From: Catenulispora sp. MAP5-51
GTDB taxonomy: Bacteria > Actinomycetota > Actinomycetes > Streptomycetales > Catenulisporaceae
NCBI RefSeq assembly: GCF_041261205.1
Contig: NZ_JBGCCH010000043.1
Coordinates: 1 to 64,000, forward strand
Direction: 5' to 3'
Length of the DNA: 64,000 nucleotides
The first letter of the stretch is position 1. Each line of letters begins with the position of its first letter. This document shows, in pieces, positions 16,570 to 24,124 of the stretch. A program made the translations under genes and the position numbers. The notes under the pieces are model-generated. The model had not been told where the DNA came from. It was given only the letters and a program-made list of their open reading frames with translations, and searched no databases.

Positions 16570-17992
16570 GATCCCCGCTGAGATCCCCACCGTCCTCAAC
16601 GTCATCGGCGGACGGGAGTCCGCGGCGGCCTCCGGCGCGCTCCTGGATCTCGTCGATCCCTCGACCGGCCGGGTCGCAGGCCGCTCGGCCTTGTCCGACG
16701 CCGCCGACGTCCACACGGCCTGCGCCGCGGCATCCTCCGCCTCCGACACCTGGTCGGTGACCACTCCCGCCGAACGCCAGCGGGCGTTGCTGCGCATCGC
16801 CGACGACGTCGAGGCGCGGGCCGGGGCGCTCGCCGACGCGGAGGTCCGGGAGACCGGCAAGCCCCGGGCCCTGTTCCTGCGGGACGAGTTCCCGGCGATC
16901 GTCGACGTGCTGCGGTTCTTCGCCGGGGCGGCCCGGAACCTGCCGGGCGCGGCGGCGGCCGAGTACATCGAGGGCCGGACGTCGATGCTGCGGCGCGAGC
17001 CGGTCGGGGTGTGCGCGCAGATCACGCCGTGGAACTACCCGCTGATGATGGCGGTGTGGAAGCTCGCGCCGGCGGTGGCCGCGGGCAACACCACGGTGCT
17101 GAAACCCGCCGACAGCACACCCTCCACGACGGCGCTGCTCGGGCGCATCGCCGCGGAGCACCTGCCCCCGGGCGTCGTCAACGTCGTGTGCGGCGACCGC
17201 GAGACCGGGCGCGCGCTGGTGGCGCATCCGGCGGTCGCGCTCGTCGCGGTGACCGGGAGCGTGCGCGCCGGCCGCCAGATCGCGGCCGCGTGCGCCGCCG
17301 ACCTCAAGCGCGTCCATCTGGAGCTCGGCGGCAACGCCCCGGTCGTCGTGCACGGCGACGTGGACGTGGAGGCGACGGCCGCCGCGCTGGCCGGCGTCGC
17401 GTTCTACAACGCGGGGCAGGACTGCACGGCGGCGACGCGGCTGCTGGTCGACCGGTCGATCCACGACGCGTTCGTGGCGGCGTTCACCGACCAGGTCAAG
17501 GCACTGCGCACCGGCCCCTCCCCCGACGCCGACTTCGGCCCCCTCAACAACGCCGCACAGCTGGCCGCGGTACGCGGCGTCCTGGAACGCCTGCCGCCGC
17601 ACGCGGAAGTGACGATCGGCGGCCGCGCCCTCGACGTCCCCGGCTGGTACCACGAACCGACGGTGGTCGTGCACGCCGCCCAGGAGGACGAGATCGTCCA
17701 GGAGGAGACCTTCGGCCCGGTCGTGACCGTGCAGTCGTTCGCCACCGAGGCCGAGGCCATGACGCTGGCCAACGGCGTCCGCCACGGACTGGCCGCGAGC
17801 GTGTGGACCCGCGACCACGACCGCGCGATGCGAGCCGTCCGCGGCTTCCGCTCCGGAATCGCCTGGGTGAACACGCACGGCACCACGGTGTCGGAGATGC
17901 CGCACGGCGGCATCGGGCACTCCGGCTACGGCAGCGATCTGTCGATGGCCGGGTTGCTGGACTACACGCAGGTCAAGCACGTCATGGTGTGA
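16562..17992 (+). CDS. Aldehyde dehydrogenase (aminobutyraldehyde dehydrogenase-like)
   Basis: A 476-aa NAD(P)-dependent aldehyde dehydrogenase. Cofactor-binding QITPWNYPLMMAVWK and VTGSVRAGRQI, the general base Glu in LELGGNAPV, and the nucleophile Cys in NAGQDCTAATR are all present, so the enzyme looks complete. ATG at 16562 overlaps the amine oxidase stop. It would oxidise the aldehyde made by the oxidase to an acid, for example 4-aminobutyraldehyde to GABA, as in polyamine catabolism. It is the last gene of the pot operon and converges with the HAD gene, 14 bp away; no hairpin is obvious in that gap. Confidence 0.87.
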   Translation: MAEIPAEIPTVLNVIGGRESAAASGALLDLVDPSTGRVAGRSALSDAADVHTACAAASSASDTWSVTTPAERQRALLRIADDVEARAGALADAEVRETGKPRALFLRDEFPAIVDVLRFFAGAARNLPGAAAAEYIEGRTSMLRREPVGVCAQITPWNYPLMMAVWKLAPAVAAGNTTVLKPADSTPSTTALLGRIAAEHLPPGVVNVVCGDRETGRALVAHPAVALVAVTGSVRAGRQIAAACAADLKRVHLELGGNAPVVVHGDVDVEATAAALAGVAFYNAGQDCTAATRLLVDRSIHDAFVAAFTDQVKALRTGPSPDADFGPLNNAAQLAAVRGVLERLPPHAEVTIGGRALDVPGWYHEPTVVVHAAQEDEIVQEETFGPVVTVQSFATEAEAMTLANGVRHGLAASVWTRDHDRAMRAVRGFRSGIAWVNTHGTTVSEMPHGGIGHSGYGSDLSMAGLLDYTQVKHVMV

Positions 17993-18006
17993 GGGGGTTC
18001 GCGGCC

Positions 18007-18729
18007 TCACCCCGCCGCCGAAAGGCTTGTGGGGATGGACATGAGGTCCGAGCAGATCTCGACTCCCTCAAGGCGAACCCGAACGTCCTCCGGGAGGGTG
18101 GAGCGCCTGTCGGTGCGGTCCAGCCATATCGACCGCAGGCCGGCCTCACGAGCCGCGGCCGCGTCGGTGATCGGCTCGTCACCGACGTAGAGCGCCTCGT
18201 GGGGCTCGACGCCTATCACCGAGCAGGCGGTGAGGAACGCGTCGGGGTGCGGCTTGGCGGCCGGGAGCTCCTCCAGGCCCAGGAAACACGCGAAGCGGCC
18301 CGGGTCGATGCGGCACCGCTGGAGCTTCTCCAGTTGGAACGTGGAGAACATGTTGGTGACGATGCCCAGCGTCATCCCCGCCCCGGCGAGCGCGTCGAGC
18401 GTCGGTTCGACGTCGGCGAAGGCCGTCAGGGCAGCGGTCATGAGGGAGTAGAACCCGTTGAACCAGAGGTCCGCCTCGGCGTCGGAGAAGTCCGCCCTGC
18501 GGCTCATCGCCCGGGCCCGGCCACGGCGCTGCTCCTGGAAGCCGAGCTCGCCCGCCATGAACCGGCCGATGTAGACGTCCTCGTATTCCTTCCAGCGAAG
18601 GTATTCGTCTTCACCGGCGGGAAGGCCGAGCGCACCGAGGTGGGCCTGGATGCCATGCCGCGTGGCACCTTCCAGGTCCACCAGGGTGCGGTCGAGGTCG
18701 AACAGGACGGCACGGATCGGCGTGTGCAT
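18007..18729 (-). CDS. HAD-superfamily hydrolase
   Basis: A 240-aa phosphatase-like HAD protein. Motif I is VLFDLDRTLVDLEG (nucleophile Asp and acid Asp at residues ~10 and 12), motif II is the Thr in GIVTNMFSTF, motif III the Lys in AAKPHPDAF, and motif IV the GDEPITD acidic pair. A helical cap lies between motifs I and II. It probably hydrolyses a small phosphoester; the substrate is unknown. It is the most downstream gene of a minus-strand run, 9 bp after the SRPBCC gene, and ATG at 18729 is a clean start. Confidence 0.82.
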   Translation of the reverse strand: MHTPIRAVLFDLDRTLVDLEGATRHGIQAHLGALGLPAGEDEYLRWKEYEDVYIGRFMAGELGFQEQRRGRARAMSRRADFSDAEADLWFNGFYSLMTAALTAFADVEPTLDALAGAGMTLGIVTNMFSTFQLEKLQRCRIDPGRFACFLGLEELPAAKPHPDAFLTACSVIGVEPHEALYVGDEPITDAAAAREAGLRSIWLDRTDRRSTLPEDVRVRLEGVEICSDLMSIPTSLSAAG

Positions 18730-18738
18730 GATCCGAGC

Positions 18739-19272
18739 CTAACCAGCGGCGGGCGTCCCAAGCGCCGCGCGATCCTCGCCGAAGTGCTTGGCGAGTGCTC
18801 GCAGAGTCCGCTCCATGGTGGCGACGTGGCCGATGATGTGGCGGGACACGAAGCGGAACAGCGGGCTGTGGATCTCGCCGCACTCGACGACGGTGACACG
18901 GCAGCCCTGCGCCGTGGGTTCGATCGTCCACGTCCACGTCCCGCCGAACGGCAATCCGGTGTCGGCGATGCGTGTGACGTACCGCCTCGGCACGTCCGCC
19001 TCCACCACCTCGTAGGTGATCGTCCCGTGGCGGTCGTGTTCGCGCCACCGGGTCCGGCCGTCCACCTCCGGCAGCGCTTCGGCCCGTTTCAGGCCGGGGC
19101 GCCACGCGCTCAGGCCGTCGATGTCGGTGACGGCCCGCCACACCTCCTGCGGCTGCCTGCCCAAGCCCAGGCTCCGGGCGGCTTCATGCTCGACCGGCAG
19201 CCCGCGACCGATCAGCAGGACGGCCGCGGCCGCGGCGATCAGCACTCCGACGGCGATCAGCAGCACCCACAT
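18739..19272 (-). CDS. Membrane-anchored SRPBCC (START-like) protein
   Basis: A 177-aa protein with one N-terminal membrane helix (residues ~2-22) followed by a polyketide-cyclase/START-like SRPBCC domain: PQEVWRAVTDIDGLSAWRP near the start, TITYEVVEADVPRRYVTRI in the sheet, and a long C-terminal helix (MERTLRALAKHFGED). Such domains bind hydrophobic ligands in a cavity. It is 6 bp downstream of the VOC gene and probably cotranscribed with it and the ArsR gene. ArsR-SRPBCC-VOC groupings are common in actinomycetes; the ligand is unknown. Confidence 0.75.
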   Translation of the reverse strand: MWVLLIAVGVLIAAAAAVLLIGRGLPVEHEAARSLGLGRQPQEVWRAVTDIDGLSAWRPGLKRAEALPEVDGRTRWREHDRHGTITYEVVEADVPRRYVTRIADTGLPFGGTWTWTIEPTAQGCRVTVVECGEIHSPLFRFVSRHIIGHVATMERTLRALAKHFGEDRAALGTPAAG

Positions 19273-19278
19273 CGCTTG

Positions 19279-19629
19279 TCACGCCTGAATCAGGGTGAGC
19301 ACGTTCCCGGAAGGGTCGGTGACCTGAGCCTTGACCACCCAGCCGTTGTCCGTCGGGGGCATCACGACCGCGCCGCCGAGCTCCGTGGCACGCCGCACAG
19401 CCTGCTCGAGGTCCGGAACCGCCACACCGAGCGTGACAGCGGGCCGCTCCGCCTCGACGATCCCGCCGCGCAGCCCCCCGGGGGTCTGCACCAGCGCGTA
19501 ACCCGGGCCCTTGGACACGATCTCCCAGTCCAGCAGGTCCCCGTAGAAGTGGCGCAGACGCTCGTCGTCCGGGCCGCTGATGTCGAAGTGCACCACCGCG
19601 TTCGCGGCGTGCACGGTCTGGTCACTCAT
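19279..19629 (-). CDS. Glyoxalase/VOC-superfamily protein
   Basis: A 116-aa single vicinal-oxygen-chelate unit. It starts at the ATG at 19629, which overlaps the ArsR stop (ATGA). The beta-alpha-beta-beta-beta pattern is visible: VVHFDISGPDDERLRHFYGD, then YALVQTPGG, VTLGVAVPDLEQAVRRATELG, and a terminal VTDPSGNVLTLIQ strand. VOC proteins act as lyases, dioxygenases or antibiotic-binding proteins; here the role is unknown. The open frame upstream (to 19869) lies antisense-like in the ArsR gene and is not used. Confidence 0.8.
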   Translation of the reverse strand: MSDQTVHAANAVVHFDISGPDDERLRHFYGDLLDWEIVSKGPGYALVQTPGGLRGGIVEAERPAVTLGVAVPDLEQAVRRATELGGAVVMPPTDNGWVVKAQVTDPSGNVLTLIQA

Positions 19630-19973
19630 CCGCCTACCTCCTGTGAATGTCCGCCTTCGCCGGCCGGCTCGATACCCGGGAACACCCGGGTGAGCAGCTC
19701 GACCAGGTGGCCGAGCCGCTCCGGCACCGCCCGATAGAGCCGGAAGGTGCCGTCCACCCTCATGGCCACCAGGCCGTGCTTGCGCAGCACCCTGAGATGC
19801 TCGGACACACTGGCCGGGGCCAGCTCGAGCAGCTCGGCCAGGTCCCCGGCACTGCGTTCCCGATCCCACACCCGGACCAGGATGTGCCGACGGTGCCCGC
19901 TGGCCACGGCCCGCAGGAGGTCATCGAGGTCAGCATGGTCATCAAGGTCGTCGAGATCTTCCGGCTCAACCAT
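19626..19973 (-). CDS. ArsR family transcriptional regulator
   Basis: A 115-aa winged-helix regulator without metal-site cysteines. The helix-turn-helix lies at ASGHRRHILVRVWDRERSAGDLAELL followed by the recognition helix SVSEHLRVLRKHGLV and a wing (MRVDGTFRLYR). The N-terminus carries a DLDDLDDHADLDD acidic repeat. I chose the ATG at 19973 over the TTG at 19997, because the latter falls in an imperfect palindrome (19982-20009) that looks like the gene's own operator. It is the first gene of the ArsR-VOC-SRPBCC-HAD run and probably represses that run. Confidence 0.8.
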   Translation of the reverse strand: MVEPEDLDDLDDHADLDDLLRAVASGHRRHILVRVWDRERSAGDLAELLELAPASVSEHLRVLRKHGLVAMRVDGTFRLYRAVPERLGHLVELLTRVFPGIEPAGEGGHSQEVGG

Positions 19974-19981
19974 GACGGCAA

Positions 19982-20009
19982 TGCTACTTCGGATCAAAAC
20001 GAAATAGCA
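19982..20009. promoter_or_regulatory. Imperfect palindrome, candidate ArsR operator
   Basis: Arms TGCTACTTCG (19982-19991) and CGAAATAGCA (20000-20009) pair with one mismatch around an 8-bp centre, just upstream of the ArsR start. The site is A+T-rich relative to its surroundings. Candidate autoregulatory operator. Confidence 0.5.
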
Positions 20010-20024
20010 AGGTCAAGCAGATGA

Positions 20025-20717
20025 TCACGGCGCGAGCGCAGCATCGAGGGCCGCCTGGCAGTGCAACGCGGTGGTCGGGAAGACCGGAACATCGAGGTCG
20101 CCGATCCGAACACTGAGCTCGAGCTCGGTACATCCGAGGACGATCCCGCGCGCTCCCCGGCCCACCAGCCGCTCCCCGATCGCGATGAGCAGCTCACGCG
20201 ATTCCTCGGTCACGACCCCGACGCAGAGCTCGTCGTAGATGATCCGCTGCACCTGCTCCCGATCCGCCTCGTCCGGGATCAGCGACTCCACTCCCCCGTC
20301 CGCGAGGCGCTGCCGGTAGAAGTCCTGCTCCATGGTGTAGCGGGTAGCCAGCAGCCCGATGCGCTCCAGCCCGGCGGCACGCACCGCGCGCGCCGTGACG
20401 TCGCCCAGGTGCAGCACCGGGCAGTCGACCGCCGCCGCGACCTGGTCATAGACCTTGTGCATCGTATTGGTCCCGATCATGATCAGCTCGGCACCCGCAT
20501 CCCGCAACGCCCGAGCCTCGCCGGCCAGCACCTCGCCCGAAGCCTCCCAGTCCCCGCTCTGCTGCATCTCCTCGATCGGCGCGAAGTCCACCGACGCCAC
20601 GAGCACCCAGGCCGAATGCAGTCCGCCCAGACGATCCCGGACCCCCTGATTCAGCAGCCGATAGTATTCGGCAGTTGATTCCCAGCTCATGCCACCGATC
20701 AAGCCGATTTTTCGCAT
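20025..20717 (-). CDS. Aspartate/glutamate racemase family protein (YgeA-like)
   Basis: A 230-aa amino-acid racemase of the YgeA branch, as the opening KIGLIGGMSWEST shows. The two catalytic positions are GTNTMHK, where most racemases have Cys and this branch has Thr, and LGCTEL with the second Cys. The broad-specificity E. coli YgeA has the same Thr/Cys pair. A D-amino-acid role in wall or signalling metabolism is possible but not shown. It stands alone: the next minus-strand gene upstream is 384 bp away, and the ArsR gene begins 52 bp downstream. Confidence 0.85.
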   Translation of the reverse strand: MRKIGLIGGMSWESTAEYYRLLNQGVRDRLGGLHSAWVLVASVDFAPIEEMQQSGDWEASGEVLAGEARALRDAGAELIMIGTNTMHKVYDQVAAAVDCPVLHLGDVTARAVRAAGLERIGLLATRYTMEQDFYRQRLADGGVESLIPDEADREQVQRIIYDELCVGVVTEESRELLIAIGERLVGRGARGIVLGCTELELSVRIGDLDVPVFPTTALHCQAALDAALAP

Positions 20718-21101
20718 ACGTCAACCGTGGACCGGCCCGGGATCTGGCCGCAAATCGATGTGGGCCGGGCCGGCACCAGCAGCGCCGCCGAGGATTGGGC
20801 GCTTCTGACCTGTGTGTGGGTGAGTTCCTCGTGCGGGTGCGGGTGCGGGTGCAGCTGGGGTGGGGGCTTACAGGCCTTCTACGGCTTCGCGCACGGTTTG
20901 CGGGATCCGCTGGTGGCGCGGGCTGGGGTGGCGCTGGTTTCGCGGGGCGGCGGTGGTGTGGGCAGGTGGCGCTGTCTACTGCGACAGTCAAGGTCAAGAG
21001 CGACAGTCAAAGCCCACAGTCAAAAGCCACAATCAAGGTCAAGAGCGCCTGAACCGCTCCGGATTTGATCCAGACTCGTTCTGTTTGTAAGGATCAAGTC
21101 G
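20718..21101. other. Intergenic region with G+C-skewed and direct repeats
   Basis: 384 bp with no gene I can support. The first part is G-rich with GCGGGT iterations (20835-20852). The second part (20981-21047) has two copies of TCAAGGTCAAGAGCG at 20988-21002 and 21033-21047, separated by spaced ACAGTCAA copies. A promoter for the racemase must lie near 20718-20760, but I see no convincing hexamers. Confidence 0.6.
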
Positions 21102-21635
21102 TTATGCCTCACTGTCGTCCAGCTCGAACATGAACGCCGTCATGCTGACATGCACCCTTCCCTCGGCCCGCGGCTGACCCGCCTTGTCGTGGATGAGCTG
21201 TATGGCCTGGAAGACCAGGTCGCACGCCTCATCCCAGACCTCGCGGCCCACCCACACCTCGGCGTCGGTGGTCGACCGCTGCCTGGTCATCACCTGCATG
21301 CGGCGGCGGAGGTCGGTGAACGTCGCCTCATACAGCAGCTCCCGACCGCTGGAGGTGTCCAGGCGATGGGCGCTGGCCGGGTCGTATCGATAGAGCACCG
21401 GTGCCCGCCCGCGGCCGACAGGGATGTCCGGGTCCTTGACCTCCTCGACCCGCTGCAGGAACCCGGCCGCGGCTAGCTGTCGCAGATGGTAGCTCGCCGA
21501 CGCGTGCGCGATGCCGAGCTCCTGCGCCACCTCGGTCGCCGACATCGCCGCGCCTATCAGCAACGACACGATGCGCAGGCGCAATGGGTTGGCCAGGGCT
21601 CGGAGGGGAACCAGCCCGGTATTATCCAAAGACAT
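21102..21635 (-). CDS. ArsR/HTH_20-type transcriptional regulator
   Basis: A 177-aa winged-helix regulator. Residues ~10-70 are the DNA-binding domain (LANPLRLRIVSLLIGAAMSATEVAQELGI, recognition helix HASASYHLRQL). The C-terminal half has a VLYRYDP strand and long helices, probably for ligand or dimer contacts. Its first codons lie inside a 26-bp element (21621-21646) repeated almost exactly upstream of the neighbouring permease gene (22742-22767), so it probably represses itself and the permease. Starts at ATG 21635, 75 bp downstream of the permease stop on the same strand. Confidence 0.82.
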   Translation of the reverse strand: MSLDNTGLVPLRALANPLRLRIVSLLIGAAMSATEVAQELGIAHASASYHLRQLAAAGFLQRVEEVKDPDIPVGRGRAPVLYRYDPASAHRLDTSSGRELLYEATFTDLRRRMQVMTRQRSTTDAEVWVGREVWDEACDLVFQAIQLIHDKAGQPRAEGRVHVSMTAFMFELDDSEA

Positions 21636-21646
21636 GTTGGGATGCT
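21621..21646. promoter_or_regulatory. Regulatory element, copy 1 (overlaps regulator start codon)
   Basis: ATTATCC, then a 12-bp centre containing GACATGTTG, then GGATGCT. It shares 23 of 26 positions with 22742-22767. It covers the start codon of the ArsR-like gene, a fitting place for autorepression. Confidence 0.6.
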
Positions 21647-21710
21647 ACGCATCGCTTGGTTAGCGCACAACATGTGCGGCATGCCCGGCTTCGCAAGACG
21701 AATCCCTTGC

Positions 21711-22721
21711 TCATGAGCCCCTCACCCGGGGGTCGACGACGCCGTACAGCAGGTCGACGACCAGGTTCCCCAGCACGATGAAGGCGGTGGCCACGATCGT
21801 GACGCCCATGAGGACGGGCAGATCGGACTGGCCCACCGCGTCGACCGCCTCGCGGCCGATGCCCGGCAGGTTGAAGACCTGCTCGGCCAGCGCGACGCCG
21901 CCGAGGGCGAAGCCGAGGTCCATCCCGAAGATCGTGACGATCGGGGTCAGGGCGGCGCGCAGCGCGTGCTTGAAGACGACCGTCCGCTCCGGCAGGCCCT
22001 TGGCCCGCGCCGTGCGGATGAAGTCCTCGTTCATGGTGTCCAGCATGCCGACCCGGGTGAGGCGGGCGTATAGGGCCGCCAGGCCGAAGGCCACGGCGAT
22101 CCAGGGCAGCAGCAGGTGCGTGAACCAGTTCCACGGATCCTGGCTGATCGGAACGTAGCCCGGGTCCGGGAAGATGTGCCAGTTGACCACGAACACCAGC
22201 GCCAGCAGCGGGCCGACGAAGTACACCGGCAGGGACACCCCGACCAGCGCGGTGATCATGCCGGCCCGGTCGATGAACGAGCCCTTCTTCAGGGCCGAGG
22301 CGACGCCCACGGCGACACCGAAGACCAGCCACAGGATCGAGGAGCCGATCGCCAGCGAGATCGTGACCGGGAGCCACTGGCTGATGCTGTGGGTCACCAG
22401 TTCGTTGGTCTTGAAGGAGTAGCCCAGGCACGGGGCCGGGCAGTGCGACATCTGCGTACCGGTGTCGTAGTCGTACCCGACGAAGATGCCCTTGATGAAA
22501 CGGCCGTACTGAGTCCAGACCGACTGGTCGAACCCGAAGCGGTGGATGACCGCCTGGATCGCGGCAGGGTTCTGGGTCTTGCCGACGTACTGTTCCGCCA
22601 TCGACTCCGCAGTCTGCCCGCCCAGGCGCGGGAAGACGTAGAAGATGAAGAACGTGATCAGAGAGATCACGAACAGCAGCACGACTGCTGAGAACAGACG
22701 CCTGATGATGTAGGTGATCAC
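21711..22721 (-). CDS. Orphan ABC transporter permease, DppB/OppB-like
   Basis: A 336-aa inner-membrane permease of the dipeptide/oligopeptide/nickel importer family. The first helix is in IIRRLFSAVVLLFVISLITFF, five more follow, and the cytoplasmic EAA loop reads DFIRTARAKGLPERTVVFKHALRAAL. It ends in the family-typical VVDLLYGVVDPRVRG. GTG at 22721. Such permeases normally work with a DppC-type permease, two ATPases and a binding protein; none is present on either side here. It is followed by the ArsR-like regulator and preceded by a copy of that regulator's putative operator. It may serve with distant partners or be a relic of a larger operon. Confidence 0.85.
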   Translation of the reverse strand: MITYIIRRLFSAVVLLFVISLITFFIFYVFPRLGGQTAESMAEQYVGKTQNPAAIQAVIHRFGFDQSVWTQYGRFIKGIFVGYDYDTGTQMSHCPAPCLGYSFKTNELVTHSISQWLPVTISLAIGSSILWLVFGVAVGVASALKKGSFIDRAGMITALVGVSLPVYFVGPLLALVFVVNWHIFPDPGYVPISQDPWNWFTHLLLPWIAVAFGLAALYARLTRVGMLDTMNEDFIRTARAKGLPERTVVFKHALRAALTPIVTIFGMDLGFALGGVALAEQVFNLPGIGREAVDAVGQSDLPVLMGVTIVATAFIVLGNLVVDLLYGVVDPRVRGS

Positions 22722-22741
22722 GGCGTGCGGCGGCGGTCGGC

Positions 22742-22767
22742 ATTATCCAAAGGCATGTTGGGATAAT
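22742..22767. promoter_or_regulatory. Regulatory element, copy 2 (permease promoter)
   Basis: ATTATCC and GGATAAT are perfect 7-bp inverted arms around AAAGGCATGTTG, 21 bp upstream of the permease GTG. On the minus strand it also contains a 12-codon reading frame (ATG at 22756) that resembles the first codons of the ArsR-like gene. Confidence 0.6.
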
Positions 22768-22853
22768 AGGCACTGCCCACGGGACAGGCAAGACGCGCTG
22801 GCTCCTCGGCCGATCAGTCGTGATGGCATGCACGGGCATCGACGGGCCCTGTC

Positions 22854-24059
22854 GTGTTTGCACGCACGTCGGTCGGCCCCCGCCCCCTCGTGTCGCCGGA
22901 GTGTGCGAAAGGTACGAGAGTTGGAGATGTGGCCCACGACCGAGGAGTCAGCGCGCCCGAGGGTGCTGTGGCGGAGGCCGCGCCGGCGGGTGCGGCCAGG
23001 CCCGCCGCGCTGCCCGGGCGGTCGCGCTGGCTGCTGACCGGGGCGTACGTCCTGATCGCCGTGGCCATCCTCTTGGACCTGCTCACCGGGCCCAAGACCA
23101 CCTTCTCCTCGATACTCGCCGCGGTCCCGGCGCTGGCGGCGGCGGGGGCCAGGTCCGCCCGGGTGCCCCTGGCCGCCGGAGCGCTCGCGGCCATCGCCGT
23201 CGGGCTGCTCGCCCTGGCCAACCAGGACGTGGCGGCCGCCGTGCACCTCGAGGCGGTGGCCGCCGTGGTGGCCGTGACCTTGGCCAGCGCCGCCGGCGTC
23301 GTCCTGGTCAAGACGCGGGAGCGGGAGCTCCAGCAGGTCCGCACGGTCGCCGAGGCGGCCCAGCGTGCCCTGCTGCGTCCCGTCCCGGGCAGGATCGGCC
23401 GGCTGCGGGTCGGCGTGCGGTACCTGGCCGCCGCGGCGGAGGCCAGGATCGGCGGGGATCTCTACGAGGTCCTGGAGACCGGGTACGGCACCCGGGTGCT
23501 GCTCGGCGACGTGCAGGGCAAGGGCCTGGCCGCGGTCGACACCGCCGCGGACGTCCTCGGCGTTTTCCGAGCGGAAGCCCGGATCGAACCGGACCTCGCC
23601 CGGCTCGCGGAGCGCCTGGACAGCGCACTCGCGCAGAACCGGCAGAACGAGCGGTTCGTCACCGCGGTGCTGCTCGCGATCCCGCCGACGCAGGACCTCG
23701 TCGAGGTCGTCAACTGCGGCCACCCGCCCCCGCTCCTGCGGCGCCGTTCCGGGACCGTGAGCGAGGTCGAGCCGCCCGCCTACGCACCGCCCCTGGGGCT
23801 GCGAGCGCTCACCGGTGCCCCTCTCCGCGGCAGGACGGTCGACCTCGAGCCCGGCGACCTGCTTCTGCTGCACACCGACGGCGTATCGGAAACACGCGAC
23901 AGCCACGACCGGTTCTACCCGCTTGCCACCAGGCTGGCGACCTTCCGCGCGCAGGAACCCGGCGCGCTCCTCGACGAGCTGCTCGCGGACGTGGTGGCCT
24001 ACTCCGCCGACGGGATGACCGACGACGCGGCGGTGCTCGCGGTCCGCCGCGAGGCTTGA
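22854..24059 (+). CDS. SpoIIE-type PP2C phosphatase with membrane segments
   Basis: A 401-aa protein with about four hydrophobic helices (residues ~58-150), a linker helix with RERELQQVRTVAEAAQRALL, and a C-terminal SpoIIE/PP2C phosphatase domain. The metal-site motifs are IGGDLYEV, GDVQGKGLAA, LLLLHTDGVSETRD and a terminal GMTDDAAVLAVRR. Such enzymes usually dephosphorylate anti-anti-sigma proteins in partner switching; no partner gene lies nearby. The start is uncertain: GTG 22854 is used, with a later GTG at the VAHDRG position (~22929) also possible. It diverges from the permease gene. A paralogue is at 40274-41449. Confidence 0.82.
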   Translation: MFARTSVGPRPLVSPECAKGTRVGDVAHDRGVSAPEGAVAEAAPAGAARPAALPGRSRWLLTGAYVLIAVAILLDLLTGPKTTFSSILAAVPALAAAGARSARVPLAAGALAAIAVGLLALANQDVAAAVHLEAVAAVVAVTLASAAGVVLVKTRERELQQVRTVAEAAQRALLRPVPGRIGRLRVGVRYLAAAAEARIGGDLYEVLETGYGTRVLLGDVQGKGLAAVDTAADVLGVFRAEARIEPDLARLAERLDSALAQNRQNERFVTAVLLAIPPTQDLVEVVNCGHPPPLLRRRSGTVSEVEPPAYAPPLGLRALTGAPLRGRTVDLEPGDLLLLHTDGVSETRDSHDRFYPLATRLATFRAQEPGALLDELLADVVAYSADGMTDDAAVLAVRREA

Positions 24060-24070
24060 ACCCTGTTCAG

Positions 24071-24124
24071 CTCAGGAAACCCTGTTCGCTCAGGAAACCC
24101 TGTTCGCTCAGGAAACCCTGTCCA
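24071..24124. repeat. 18-bp tandem repeat at the recD2 3' end
   Basis: Three copies of CTCAGGAAACCCTGTTCG, the last diverging at its end. The helicase stop codon (24108-24110) lies inside the third copy, so copies 1 and 2 are just beyond the gene. Confidence 0.9.

Noticed and set aside
17011-19737. 908-codon plus-strand frame
   Set aside because: Arg/Gly/Ala-rich antisense or shifted reading of the aldehyde dehydrogenase and the minus-strand HAD, SRPBCC and VOC genes; no domain.
20727-21090. Small plus-strand frames in the gap after the racemase gene
   Set aside because: Gly/Cys/Arg-rich translations from skewed repeats, no ribosome site, no conserved pattern.
24071-24124. Possible CRISPR-like array
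   Set aside because: The 18-bp units are directly adjacent with no spacers; a simple tandem repeat.
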